NCBI RefSeq assembly: GCF_040786285.1
Contig: NZ_JBFMKQ010000002.1
Span: 744,001-808,000, forward strand
Length of the DNA: 64,000 bases
Direction: 5' to 3'
Origin: Aquimarina sp040786285
GTDB taxonomy: Bacteria > Bacteroidota > Bacteroidia > Flavobacteriales > Flavobacteriaceae
Shown here: piece after piece, positions 35,372-45,202 of the stretch
Layout: every line of letters starts with the position of its first letter
Position numbering within the stretch: the first letter of the stretch is position 1
Notes under the pieces: generated by a model
The model's input: only the letters and a program-made list of their open reading frames with translations
Told to the model about the DNA's origin: nothing
Databases searched by the model: none
Position numbers and translations under genes: made by a program

Positions 35372-37435
35372 TTAAGCCGTCTGAAGGTGTTTTTTTAATA
35401 GCTTTCTTAATGTTTTTGGATGTATAGGCTTTGAAATAAAATCATCACAGCCGGCATTCAGCGCATTTTTGATGTCTTCATTGGTGGAGTATGCGGTTTG
35501 AGCTATAATAGGTAAATCGGGGTTCATTTTCTTTATTATTCTTGTCGCTTCGTATCCATTCATTTCCGGCATTTTTATATCCATAAGGACAAGGTTAATT
35601 TGTTCGTTTTTAATACAAAACGTAATTGCTTCTTTACCATTTTTTGCCCGGTGAATAATAAAATTATATCCTTTTATTTTTGATAGTATTGTTTTGAGGA
35701 AAATAAAATTAACCTCGCCATCTTCTGCGATCAAGACAATATGTTGTTTTGACTTATTGTTTTTGATATTCGTTTGGGATGGGGTAGTAGTGTTGTTAAT
35801 ATCTGCAGGATAATATGGTAACTCAAGTCTAAAGGTTGAACCTTTAGACGGAATAGAAGAAAAAGATAACTTTCCCTTCATTAATTTAGCATTTTCTTTT
35901 GCAATGATTAACCCTAATCCTAGTCCTCCGTTTTTTTCTGATATCTGATTTTCTGATTTGTAATCTTTTTCTAGTATAGCTTGTCTATCTCTATTGTAAA
36001 TCCCTTTTCCAGAGTCTCTTATAGTAATAATTAAGGTAGGGTTTTGAACTATGCAAGAAATAAGAACCGCTCCTTTTTCTGTGAAATTTATAGAGTTTTC
36101 AACCAAATTATTTATGATTTTGATAAGTTTTGCTTTATCAGTTCTTATAAATTGTTGATTTTCTTTTAGATTATTATTAAGGATTAATGATATACTCTTT
36201 TCTCTTGCTTGTTTTTCGAAAAAAGTATAAATATCGTCAAGAACTTCAGATAAGTCTGCTTCTTCTACATTAAGACTGACTTGTTTCGTTTGTAATTGTG
36301 AAATTTGTAAGATATTATCCACACTCTCAACTAGTTTTTTACCACTATTGATTATTACGTTGGTATATTTTTCTTTATTTTCATTCGTAAGCTTTGGTTC
36401 ATTTAGAAATTTTGAAAACCCTAGAATGTTATTCATCGGTGTTCGAATTTCATACGACACATTATGAATAAAGGCCGTTTTTAATTGATCATCTTTTTCT
36501 GCAAGATCCTTTGCGATTCTAAGCTCTTTTGTTTTTTGTTTTACTATAAAACCTAAATAAAAATTTATTCCCAAAATGATTAATAAACCTAACAGTGTAA
36601 GAAGAACTATGGGTATTAGGAAATCAACCTTTTTATAAAAAGGTTTAGTCTCTGTGTACAACCAATTTTCAAAGATATTTTGATTTTCTGACTGAGAAAT
36701 GTTATTAATTGCTTTTTGAAAAATTTGATTAAGTATTTTGTTGTTTTTGTCAACACCAATTCCAGGTTTATATATTAAATCAGTTTCTCCGGTAATATGT
36801 AACTTAGTTAAATTTTCGGTTCTGATGAGGTAGTTTACGACTGCTCTTGGTCCAATATATGCGTCATATTCTCCAGAGTTTAATTTCTGAAGACATATTA
36901 AATCATCTTCATCTTCAATAAAGGTAAGATTTGGGTATTGACGTCTTAAATTTTCAAAAATGGCATAATCCTCTGGTACGGTGATCGTTTTATGAGTGAA
37001 ATCGGTGATTTTATTTCCAGAAAAATAATCTTTTCTTGTGGCAATTACATGTGGTGACTCAAAAAGCTCGGCATAGAAATTTAAGTAAGTATCTCTGTTT
37101 TTTGTAGACTGTATCTGCATAATGATATCAATCTTTCCGTTTCTTACATCTTCCATCAGTTTTGGCCAATGAAAGTAATACTGCCTTTTAAATTTATGGT
37201 TTATTTTACGTTCAATTAAATTTATATATTCAATAAAAACGCCTTCAATAGTATTGTTTTCGTTTATGAACTCATATGGAGGATAATAAGGAAAAAACGC
37301 AATGGTGATTTTATCATTTGCGTTAAGCCAGTCTCTTTCTGTATTTGTTAATATATCCTTTTGAGAACAGGAAAAAAACAGAATCGAATGCAATAAAAAC
37401 AATAGTGCTAAAAGAAGTAGTGTTCTACGATGCAT
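35372..37435 (-). CDS. Lipobox-bearing hybrid kinase homologue lacking the phospho-accepting His (paralogue 3)
   Basis: A 687-residue paralogue: lipobox Cys23 (ILFFSC), solute-binding domain (about 37-260: AFFPYYPPYE, YDAYIGPRAVV), transmembrane helix (about 272-295), HisKA-like segment, ATPase domain and a receiver with Asp619 (LVLMDIKMP). The HisKA motif reads SYEIRTP: Tyr328 stands where paralogues 1 and 2 have His, read directly from a TAT codon. The ATPase keeps the Asn box (LVENSINF), DSGKGI and GGLGLGL. It cannot autophosphorylate in the standard way, so it may act as a ligand-gated pseudokinase or receive phosphate from a paralogue. It lacks the promoter element of the other two. Confidence 0.92.
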   Translation of the reverse strand: MHRRTLLLLALLFLLHSILFFSCSQKDILTNTERDWLNANDKITIAFFPYYPPYEFINENNTIEGVFIEYINLIERKINHKFKRQYYFHWPKLMEDVRNGKIDIIMQIQSTKNRDTYLNFYAELFESPHVIATRKDYFSGNKITDFTHKTITVPEDYAIFENLRRQYPNLTFIEDEDDLICLQKLNSGEYDAYIGPRAVVNYLIRTENLTKLHITGETDLIYKPGIGVDKNNKILNQIFQKAINNISQSENQNIFENWLYTETKPFYKKVDFLIPIVLLTLLGLLIILGINFYLGFIVKQKTKELRIAKDLAEKDDQLKTAFIHNVSYEIRTPMNNILGFSKFLNEPKLTNENKEKYTNVIINSGKKLVESVDNILQISQLQTKQVSLNVEEADLSEVLDDIYTFFEKQAREKSISLILNNNLKENQQFIRTDKAKLIKIINNLVENSINFTEKGAVLISCIVQNPTLIITIRDSGKGIYNRDRQAILEKDYKSENQISEKNGGLGLGLIIAKENAKLMKGKLSFSSIPSKGSTFRLELPYYPADINNTTTPSQTNIKNNKSKQHIVLIAEDGEVNFIFLKTILSKIKGYNFIIHRAKNGKEAITFCIKNEQINLVLMDIKMPEMNGYEATRIIKKMNPDLPIIAQTAYSTNEDIKNALNAGCDDFISKPIHPKTLRKLLKKHLQTA

Positions 37436-37545
37436 TTAGATAAAATCTTCTATTCTTTTTTTGTATTAGGATTATGCAATACTTAAATATCGCAATTCGC
37501 ATTCTAAAGGTAGTGATTAATTATTATCTATTTAAAGTACTATAT

Positions 37546-38556
37546 CTACTTCTTTATCTCAGTTCCATCTGGGTATAAAGCAAACCTACCTTTTGATTTA
37601 TCATGTACGTGATCATAGCCCGGCCATGGCCAACCTCCAAATTCGGTTTGCTGATAATCAAGTATCGCTTCTCTAATTTCCATTTGACTATTCATTACAA
37701 AAGGGCCATGTTTTACAACGGTGTCGTTAATGGGTTTCCCTTGTAACATTAAAATATGTGCTTCGGCATCACCATTTTTAATGGTAAGCTCTTGATCTGC
37801 TTTAAGAATGATTTCATGATTTACAGGTATAGTATATCCATCACTGGTAATTTCACTTCCTTTAAAAAAATATAAAGATCTGCTTATTCCTTCCGAAGCT
37901 TTTGGAAAAGTATAAACCGCGTTCGACTCTATTTTCATGGTCCAAATAGCAACTTCATTTTTTGGGTTTAGAGCCCAAGAATCAGGAGCAGGGGTCGGAG
38001 CAGACTTGCCTTCTAGTTGCCCTGCTATTAAAGTAATTTCAATTGTTTTCTGATTATCATCTTGTATAACCACCTTGGGGATTTCTTCATTCCATAACAT
38101 TTTGAAATGCGGGTCTACCATTTTTTTATCTCGAGGGAGATTGAGCCAAATTTGGAATAGTAATAATGAATTTTCTTTTTCGGTATTCAATAATGGAAAC
38201 ATTTCAGAATGTTGAACACCTTTACCAGCGGTCATCCATTGTACATCACCATTACCAAATCTTCCTGCTGCACCTAGAGAGTCGGAATGATCAACTAATC
38301 CTTTTTGAGCAATAGTTACAGTTTCAAACCCACGATGAGGATGCGCCGGAAAACCTGGGATTTTAGTTCCGTGATACATTCGCCAACCATCTTTGAGGGT
38401 GAAATCTTGTCCGATATTTCGTCCTTCTAAAGAAACATTAGGACCCAGTTGATCATTTCCTTTTGGGTATTGATCTTCATGATAGGCGCAAAATAAAAAT
38501 GGATCACTGGTTTCCCATGGAAAACCTAAAGGTTTGATTTTGATAATTGCAGACAT
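37546..38556 (-). CDS. Pirin-family protein
   Basis: A 336-residue bicupin. The N-terminal cupin carries the metal site HPHRGFETVT with the second half in VQWMTAGKGVQHSEMFP. The C-terminal cupin is less conserved and includes LQGKPINDTVVKHGPFVMNS, a typical pirin closing segment. Some pirins are quercetin dioxygenases; others act as redox-sensitive regulators, and sequence alone does not decide. It is cytoplasmic and monocistronic in appearance, with a 232-base spacer upstream. Confidence 0.92.
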   Translation of the reverse strand: MSAIIKIKPLGFPWETSDPFLFCAYHEDQYPKGNDQLGPNVSLEGRNIGQDFTLKDGWRMYHGTKIPGFPAHPHRGFETVTIAQKGLVDHSDSLGAAGRFGNGDVQWMTAGKGVQHSEMFPLLNTEKENSLLLFQIWLNLPRDKKMVDPHFKMLWNEEIPKVVIQDDNQKTIEITLIAGQLEGKSAPTPAPDSWALNPKNEVAIWTMKIESNAVYTFPKASEGISRSLYFFKGSEITSDGYTIPVNHEIILKADQELTIKNGDAEAHILMLQGKPINDTVVKHGPFVMNSQMEIREAILDYQQTEFGGWPWPGYDHVHDKSKGRFALYPDGTEIKK

Positions 38557-38788
38557 AACTTTATGTTCGAATCTAACTAAATTATAGATTTTCTTGTAGA
38601 CGGTATCATAAAATTGGGTTAATACTTTAAAGAAGTATATTCTTTTCGATCTACTATTTTTTGTTTTTTACTCGATATTCTGTTTTAAATTTGATTTGCC
38701 ATGCATACCCCATATATAACTACAAATGATGAGGAAAAGAAGCATTTTAATTTTGAAATACCGGGCATATTAAGAAACATCAAATTCC

Positions 38789-39253
38789 TTACATTTTCAC
38801 TTTATATTCTCTAGCCTCTTTTTCGGTAAATTTACTTTTAAAGGAGAACGCATAGGGTGTTTCTCCATGTTCTTGTAAGTAATATAATCTTTCTTTGGCT
38901 TCTTCTGGGGTCGGAAGGTGCCCATTGTCGACATACCAAAATGCCATATGCATTCTGGGCATATTTTTGAACCACTCTTTTTTTCGTTTTAGAATTTCGA
39001 CATGTGCGGTTTTATAAGTGAAATTAAACAAGGTGTCCATATCTTCCCATACCGACATATTAATAATTAAAAAAAGATTATCAAATACTGTAATTGCCGT
39101 AGCGTTTCCTTCTTCATCCTTAAGTCTCCATACGAACCCTTTACTTTCTTCTGCCAGCGCATTGATACGATCAAGATTATTTACAAAATCTGTCATAACA
39201 GGATCATTAATAGGAGCAATCATTTCGGCAATATTTACTTGGGCTAAGTGCAT
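38789..39253 (-). CDS. DUF3291 protein
   Basis: A 154-residue protein starting MHLAQVNIAEMIAP, the usual opening of DUF3291. An upstream ATG would add 19 residues and overlap the preceding gene by 32 bases, so 39253 is preferred. The FVWRLKDEEGNATAI and MSVWEDMDTLFNFTYKTAH segments suggest a dimeric alpha-beta barrel like antibiotic-biosynthesis monooxygenases. Function unknown. It lies 25 bases after the amidohydrolase gene and is probably the last gene of that run. Confidence 0.85.
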   Translation of the reverse strand: MHLAQVNIAEMIAPINDPVMTDFVNNLDRINALAEESKGFVWRLKDEEGNATAITVFDNLFLIINMSVWEDMDTLFNFTYKTAHVEILKRKKEWFKNMPRMHMAFWYVDNGHLPTPEEAKERLYYLQEHGETPYAFSFKSKFTEKEAREYKVKM

Positions 39254-39278
39254 CGTATCTATATATTTGATTAATTCT

Positions 39279-40655
39279 TCAATTTTGAGCAGCGTTTTGA
39301 GCAATCTCACTTAATTTCATATTAATATCTTCTATGGATAACCATTTTCCTCTCACTATAATTCCAGAAACTTGTTGTAACGCTTGAATGTTTTGAATAG
39401 GATTAGAATCCAGAAGGATTAAATCGGCATCCAGTCCCGTTTTTATCTGTCCGAAAGTATCTTCTTTGCCTAAAAAAATTGCTGGATTAATGGTGCCAGA
39501 TTGGATGATTTGTAAAGGAGTTAATCCAGCACGAATCATTCCATCAATTTCGTGATGAATAGAAAATCCTGGGACATTAAATAATTGTGGAGCATCTGAT
39601 CCAAGTAGTATTCGATTTCCATTATCGCTTAGTTTCTTAAGGAGCTTTCTTCGTATGCTATTAAATTGATTCCATTGATTTTCATTAAAATTTGGGTTGT
39701 CTGCAGTGTAGCGCCCCTTTCTGTCTTTCCAGTTTTGTAGGGTAGAAGCGGGCATATATTTCATTTCTGGTTCTTTCAATAATTCATTTGCAGTTATTGG
39801 CGCAAACCATCTTTCAAACAAACTTTGTGTAGGAACAATCCATACTTTATTGTCGTTTGCTAATTGTGCCAGTTCATCAATTTTGGATTCATCTGCTAAG
39901 GGAGCAAAGTTATATCCAAAAAAACCATTGTCACTGGGGTTTACATTTGCGGATTCGGGGACTAAGCCTTCTAGAAATCCATCTATATGATCGATAGAAG
40001 CATATTTACTTGTTAGGGCGTGGCGCACTCCAACATCAACAGGAACGTGTCCAGAAAAAGGAATACCAACTTCGTTTGCTGTTTTTACTAATTGATCGAA
40101 TACCTCAAGCTTAATTCCCGGGTGTATTTTTAGAAAATCGTATCCTTCTTTTTGGTAAGTGGTTACCTTGGTTATTACTTCTTCTTTTGTTCTTATAGAG
40201 TTTCCATTCAAAGATGGGCTCGAAGTAAAAATCCTTGGACTAAGAATCTGATTACCTAATGCTTTCTCCCGTAATTCGAGATGACTAGGATGTCCCAACA
40301 TTCCTCTAATTGTAGTTATTCCATTTGATAAATATAAAAACAAGACTTCTTCAATACGTTTTTTACTTACCGATGGTGGCGGGATATGAGCGTGCATTTC
40401 TACTAATCCGGGCATCAGATATTTTCCTTCAGCATTAATCTTAGTAGTATAACTATCTGCATTTTCTATTGTATCAGTAATATTTTTAATTTTTCCTGAA
40501 TCTATAACTACATATTGATTTTTTAATATTGAACCATCGACAACGTTAATAATATTTACGTCTTTAATCAATACCGCAGTTTTACTAACTTGTGCTTGCG
40601 GTTGAGAACAAGATATAATCGAAATAACAAGAAGGATATAAAGAAGTTGTTTCAT
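39279..40655 (-). CDS. Amidohydrolase-family lipoprotein (imidazolonepropionase/prolidase-like)
   Basis: A 458-residue metal-dependent hydrolase. Lipobox at Cys16 (SIISC). Metal residues: His88 and His90 in LVEMHAH, a Lys in FLKIHPG that may be carboxylated, GHVPVD, IDHIDG and Asp in LLGSDAP. The C-terminal TFGQIKTGLDADLILLDSNP closes the composite barrel. Related exported enzymes cleave Xaa-Pro or Xaa-Arg dipeptides; the substrate here is unknown. It lies 19 bases after the proline-iminopeptidase-like gene. Confidence 0.88.
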   Translation of the reverse strand: MKQLLYILLVISIISCSQPQAQVSKTAVLIKDVNIINVVDGSILKNQYVVIDSGKIKNITDTIENADSYTTKINAEGKYLMPGLVEMHAHIPPPSVSKKRIEEVLFLYLSNGITTIRGMLGHPSHLELREKALGNQILSPRIFTSSPSLNGNSIRTKEEVITKVTTYQKEGYDFLKIHPGIKLEVFDQLVKTANEVGIPFSGHVPVDVGVRHALTSKYASIDHIDGFLEGLVPESANVNPSDNGFFGYNFAPLADESKIDELAQLANDNKVWIVPTQSLFERWFAPITANELLKEPEMKYMPASTLQNWKDRKGRYTADNPNFNENQWNQFNSIRRKLLKKLSDNGNRILLGSDAPQLFNVPGFSIHHEIDGMIRAGLTPLQIIQSGTINPAIFLGKEDTFGQIKTGLDADLILLDSNPIQNIQALQQVSGIIVRGKWLSIEDINMKLSEIAQNAAQN

Positions 40656-40674
40656 TTGATCGCTGTATTTATTT

Positions 40675-41739
40675 CTAATTAATGGTATTACCGTCTACAT
40701 CTTTGATAAATTTTATTAGCCCGGTAAAAAAGATTTTTTGATCATCAAATTGTGATAGATGACTTCCATTTTGGCAATATAAATAGTGGCCGTTTTGCAC
40801 TTCATTAGCAATCCATTCCATTTCTTTGGGATCCATAGTGTCATGCTTAGCCCCTATAGCAAGTGTAGGAACTTTGATCTTTGATAACTGATCTTTTACA
40901 TCCCAGTTTTTTAGCGTAGCATCTCCTTTGATTCCAAATTCACTGGGGCCTTGCATAGTTATATACACATCTGGGTTGAGGTGCTTAAAAGACCTATTAA
41001 CAGGTTCAGGCCATTGATCCACAGGCATTCTAATCACATGTTTGGTATAGTAATGTTCGACAATTAAATCCAAATATCTTGGATTAGAATAGTCTTCTTT
41101 TTCTTCATAACTCATAATCTCCTTTAAAACTGCGGGATCTAATTTTGGAGCCAGTACTTCATCAGAGTATTTTTGATACTCCGGAATAGAAGCTACCATA
41201 TTAGAGATGATCAAACCTTTTAAGTTTTGTTGGTATTTTAGGGCATATTGCATACCCAAAATGCCGCCCCATGATTGCCCGTAGAGATAAAAATTGTCTT
41301 TATTTAACCCTAAAGCAATACGTACTTGTTCCACTTCTTCTACAAATCGATCAAGATCCCACAGACTTTTATCTTTGGGTTGATCACTATAATACGAACC
41401 TAATTGATCATAATAGTAATATTCAATCCCTTCCTGCGGAAAATACCCATCAAAACACTCATAAATTTCATGTGTCATTCCTGGTCCACCATGCAGTAGC
41501 AATACTTTGATTTTTGGATTATTGCCGATTCGTTTAGTCCATACTTTAAATTCTCCTTTGGGAGTAGTAATAGGGATCATTTTAATCCCACCCATAAATT
41601 GATCATCCCTATTGGTGTAATCAAAATAGTTGGTCTCTTCCTTTGCTTGTTCATTTACAATCTTGTCATCAGTTTTGATCTTTGTACAACTTTGAAAAAC
41701 GATTATAAAAATGAACATGAGGTATAATGAATTTCTCAT
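40675..41739 (-). CDS. Proline-iminopeptidase-like alpha/beta hydrolase lipoprotein
   Basis: Start set at 41739, where MRNSLYLMFIFIIVFQSC gives a lipobox at Cys18; a longer reading frame would put 11 basic residues in front. The S33 motifs are LLLHGGPGMTHE (oxyanion), GQSWGG (nucleophile Ser156), GAKHDTMDP (Asp) and CQNGSHLSQF (His). The product would release N-terminal proline or act on similar peptides at the envelope. Flanked by amidohydrolase genes on the same strand, it suggests a small peptide-salvage cluster. Confidence 0.9.
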   Translation of the reverse strand: MRNSLYLMFIFIIVFQSCTKIKTDDKIVNEQAKEETNYFDYTNRDDQFMGGIKMIPITTPKGEFKVWTKRIGNNPKIKVLLLHGGPGMTHEIYECFDGYFPQEGIEYYYYDQLGSYYSDQPKDKSLWDLDRFVEEVEQVRIALGLNKDNFYLYGQSWGGILGMQYALKYQQNLKGLIISNMVASIPEYQKYSDEVLAPKLDPAVLKEIMSYEEKEDYSNPRYLDLIVEHYYTKHVIRMPVDQWPEPVNRSFKHLNPDVYITMQGPSEFGIKGDATLKNWDVKDQLSKIKVPTLAIGAKHDTMDPKEMEWIANEVQNGHYLYCQNGSHLSQFDDQKIFFTGLIKFIKDVDGNTIN

Positions 41740-41814
41740 GATACGTATTTTAGTTAAAGATTTTATCCTCATAAGCCCCCAAATTTCTCTAAAACCTTTG
41801 AGGGTTTTGCATAT

Positions 41815-44800
41815 CTAGTTGTGTCCAAGATGACATCCGCATCCTGGTCTCATAAAGCTTTGAGATTCTTGATGCCAAGGGAAAGCTTGGCTATATTTAT
41901 TATTCTCCCACCAGAATTTGGATCTCTCTTTGGTCGTATTGCCAATTTCATTCATGGTATTAGTATCATATAATCTTCCATTTACCATGGTGTATTTTAC
42001 AGTTTCAGTATTTCTAATATTTTCTAAAGGATTTTTATCCAGTACAATCAAATCTGCAAGCTTGCCTTCTTTTAAAGATCCAATATCATTACCTGCACCT
42101 ATGTATTGAGCTCCATTTATAGTTGCAGCCTGTAGTGCTTGGATGTTTGTCATACCACCTTGTTGAAGCATCCATAATTCCCAATGAGCGCCTAGACCTT
42201 GTAATTGTCCATGTGCACCTAGGTTTACCTTAACTCCCTCATCGGTTAGAGCTTTACAGGTCTTAGATACCAAAATATGTCCATTCTCATATTCTTCATC
42301 TGGTACCATTGTTCTATGTCGGGATCGGGCATCTACGATAGATCTTGGTGTATATTTTAGAAGTTTTTCATTTTCCCAAACATTATCTTTTTGGTAGAAA
42401 TAATATTCACCGTTCATTCCTCCATAGTTTACAATTAGCGTTGGGGTATATCCTGTTTTACTGGTCTTCCATAATTCGTTTACATCCTTATAAACAGGAG
42501 CTACAGGGATATTATGTTCTACGCCAGTATGCCCATCCATAATCATAGACATATTGTGATAAAATGTTGATCCTCCTTCAGGAACAACATTGATTTTTAA
42601 TTCGCGAGCAGCCTGGATCACTTGTTGTCGCTGTTCTCTACGTGGTTGATTGTAACTTTTTACAGATTTAGCTCCAAAAGCTTTAGTTCGTCTGATCGAT
42701 GATCTTGCATCATCTAATTTATTTACTACGGCTTTAAAATCCCCATCGGCTCCATATAATATGATCCCTGTAGAATAGATACGAGGACCAACCATTTCTC
42801 CGCTCTTAATCATTTCAGACATGGTAAAGATAGACTCACTATTGGCAGAAGGATCATGAGATGTGGTCACCCCAAAAGCCAGATTAGTATATAATTGCCA
42901 ATGTTTTTGAGTGGTTAATCCATATCTAAAACCACCAATATGCGCATGAGCATCTACAATTCCTGGCATGATCGTTTTTCCTTTCGCATCATATACTTTC
43001 GCATCCGAAGGAACAGAAATATCGGTAGAGTTTCCTAATTTTTCGATTCGATTCTCTTTAATGATAATGGTACCATCTTCGATTACTTGGTCACCCTCCA
43101 TAGTAATGATTCTTGCATTGGTAAATGCAATTCTACCTTGAGGAAGATCTGTTTTTACTGATAAATCGATTTTTACTCCTTTAGCGGTTACTTCTCCAAC
43201 TTTTTCGGGAGAGTTTGGTAAAAAGGTAAACCTATCTTTGATATCATTAGAGAAGTATTCATCACCAAGTGTCCAAAAAACCTTTTTACTATCCTTAGAC
43301 CAATGTAAGTTTATACCGGCATCTTTAGAGATTTGAGAGACAGGGACAGACTTGGATTTGTTGTCTAAATCAATCTCCTTTCCATTTAAGACTAAAGGAG
43401 CAATAAATGCTTTGTGTAAATTGGTAAAAGCAATCCAGTTATTATCTGGGCTAGGAACTAATCGATTTGCATATTTGGATTTGATATGTGTTTTCTTGTC
43501 TTTTCCGTTACGATTTACAGAGACTAAGTTTTTGGTCAATTTACCAAAATAGGTGCCTCCGGTTTGATAAAAAATACGTTTTCCGTCCTTTGAAAACATC
43601 GGATATTCGCCTTCATCGATTATCAACTTATTATTTGCTCCTGCAGAAGACATCGTATAAATCCCTGTGTTTTTGGCAAAGCTTAATCCTTGATCACTGT
43701 TTCCGCTTTCTTTTCTATAGGTAATCAAATTACCCGATGAGTTATATGATGGAGTTCTATAAATTCCTTTTTCTGTAGTTAATTTGGTTGGTGTTCCTCC
43801 TGTTAAAGGTATTTTACTTACAGAGCCCAGATCTTCGTCATTCCAGGTAACAAAAACGATTTCTTTACCGTTGGGAGAAAAGTTTGGCTCAAACTCAAAA
43901 TAGGTAGATTGGCTTGTAAGTCGCTGTGGTTTTCCTTTGGGTAAAGATTTACTCCATAAATGCCCCAGTGCACTAAAAACAATAGTTTTTCCATCAGGAG
44001 AGGTGACCGCATTACGAATCACTTTGGAAGTAAAGTTTTCTGGAGCTACAGGTGAATCAAAATGAAGTGTTTCTGCAATTTTGATGGTAGCATCTACTGT
44101 AAACGGAATATTTGAAACTACTTTACTGGTAACATCTATGATGTTGATTTTTCCGCCAGACCAAAATATTATAGCTTTATTGTTTGGCATCCAGCTAAAA
44201 TTAGGATAAATACCAAAAATAGCCCATGCTTCTTGTTGGTCTTTGTTTAGTTGATCGTAAACGGGCCATTCTTCACCTGTTTGCAGATTATGAATATACA
44301 ATACAGTTTTGGTGCGCACCCTTTTTATAAAAGCTAACATTTTACCATTTCTGGATACCTGTGGTCTGGCCGCTCCTCCTGGCCCTCCGGTAACCGTTAT
44401 TGTCTTACCAGTTTCAAACTCATACCTTTTTATAACATAAATCTGCTTATTTGGATCTTTGTTATATTGGAAAAACCCTCCTGGATACACGTCTTCACTG
44501 TAGTACATGTATTTTCCATCTGCAGAAATATTAGGTTCATTGACATCCTGTTGATCATTTTTTCTTTTGGTTAACTGTAGCCCTGTACCGCCAGTGATAT
44601 GATATTGCCACATCTCCCCTGCACCTAGAGAACGTTGCGAGGTAAAATGTTTTCTGGCAACTAGGTAATTTCCATCTGGCATCCAGGTAGCATTATTGAG
44701 TAATCTAAATTTTTCTTTAGTAATTTGTTTGGCATTGCTACCATCGCTATTCATAATCCAAATATTATCGCCTCCTCCTGCATCGCTTGTGAAAGAAATT

Positions 44801-45132
44801 TTCTTACCATCTGGGCTAAAACGAGGCTGAACTTCAAAAGGGATTCCGGTACGTAACACCTTTGCTTTTCCTCCAGAGATTGGCATACTGTAGATATCAC
44901 CTAAAAGATCAAAAACAATTGTTTTTCCGTCCGGACTTACATCAAGATTCATCCATGTACCTTCGCTGGTAGAGAATTTATGATCTTTGTAATTAAAAGC
45001 TCCCTCTGGATTAGAAACGTCCCACTTTTCTTCTTCTTTTTTATCTTTTTCGCTCTTTTTATTCTTCTGAGCCTGTGTAGTGGTAATGATAAATAATCCC
45101 AGTATAAGGGATGTGATAATGTATTTGTGCAT
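41815..45132 (-). CDS. Exported TolB-like propeller-amidohydrolase fusion
   Basis: A 1105-residue protein with signal peptide (MHKYIITSLILGLFIITTTQAQ) and a Lys-rich linker. Residues about 50-650 form two runs of TolB/PD40 propeller repeats (SPDGKTIVF, RFSPDGKKISFTSD, NISADGKYMYYSED, SPNGKEIVFVTW). Residues about 670-1060 form an amidohydrolase: GIVDAHAHIGG for the first metal site and GSLKEGKLADLIVLDKNPL near the end. The tail ends in RPGCGCHLGHN, a possible metal-binding end. Such fusions are typical of Bacteroidota. It is the first gene of the run down to DUF3291. Confidence 0.9.
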   Translation of the reverse strand: MHKYIITSLILGLFIITTTQAQKNKKSEKDKKEEEKWDVSNPEGAFNYKDHKFSTSEGTWMNLDVSPDGKTIVFDLLGDIYSMPISGGKAKVLRTGIPFEVQPRFSPDGKKISFTSDAGGGDNIWIMNSDGSNAKQITKEKFRLLNNATWMPDGNYLVARKHFTSQRSLGAGEMWQYHITGGTGLQLTKRKNDQQDVNEPNISADGKYMYYSEDVYPGGFFQYNKDPNKQIYVIKRYEFETGKTITVTGGPGGAARPQVSRNGKMLAFIKRVRTKTVLYIHNLQTGEEWPVYDQLNKDQQEAWAIFGIYPNFSWMPNNKAIIFWSGGKINIIDVTSKVVSNIPFTVDATIKIAETLHFDSPVAPENFTSKVIRNAVTSPDGKTIVFSALGHLWSKSLPKGKPQRLTSQSTYFEFEPNFSPNGKEIVFVTWNDEDLGSVSKIPLTGGTPTKLTTEKGIYRTPSYNSSGNLITYRKESGNSDQGLSFAKNTGIYTMSSAGANNKLIIDEGEYPMFSKDGKRIFYQTGGTYFGKLTKNLVSVNRNGKDKKTHIKSKYANRLVPSPDNNWIAFTNLHKAFIAPLVLNGKEIDLDNKSKSVPVSQISKDAGINLHWSKDSKKVFWTLGDEYFSNDIKDRFTFLPNSPEKVGEVTAKGVKIDLSVKTDLPQGRIAFTNARIITMEGDQVIEDGTIIIKENRIEKLGNSTDISVPSDAKVYDAKGKTIMPGIVDAHAHIGGFRYGLTTQKHWQLYTNLAFGVTTSHDPSANSESIFTMSEMIKSGEMVGPRIYSTGIILYGADGDFKAVVNKLDDARSSIRRTKAFGAKSVKSYNQPRREQRQQVIQAARELKINVVPEGGSTFYHNMSMIMDGHTGVEHNIPVAPVYKDVNELWKTSKTGYTPTLIVNYGGMNGEYYFYQKDNVWENEKLLKYTPRSIVDARSRHRTMVPDEEYENGHILVSKTCKALTDEGVKVNLGAHGQLQGLGAHWELWMLQQGGMTNIQALQAATINGAQYIGAGNDIGSLKEGKLADLIVLDKNPLENIRNTETVKYTMVNGRLYDTNTMNEIGNTTKERSKFWWENNKYSQAFPWHQESQSFMRPGCGCHLGHN

Positions 45133-45202
45133 GATGAGTAATTTATGAGATCGAAAATAAGGAATTCAATCATAAATTATCTTAAAGTGGTGTTAAGGGA
45201 GT

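Noticed and set aside
38701..38814. 37-codon plus-strand ORF in the spacer before DUF3291
   Set aside because: It has an ATG but overlaps the end of the DUF3291 gene, shows no promoter box and encodes no recognisable motif.
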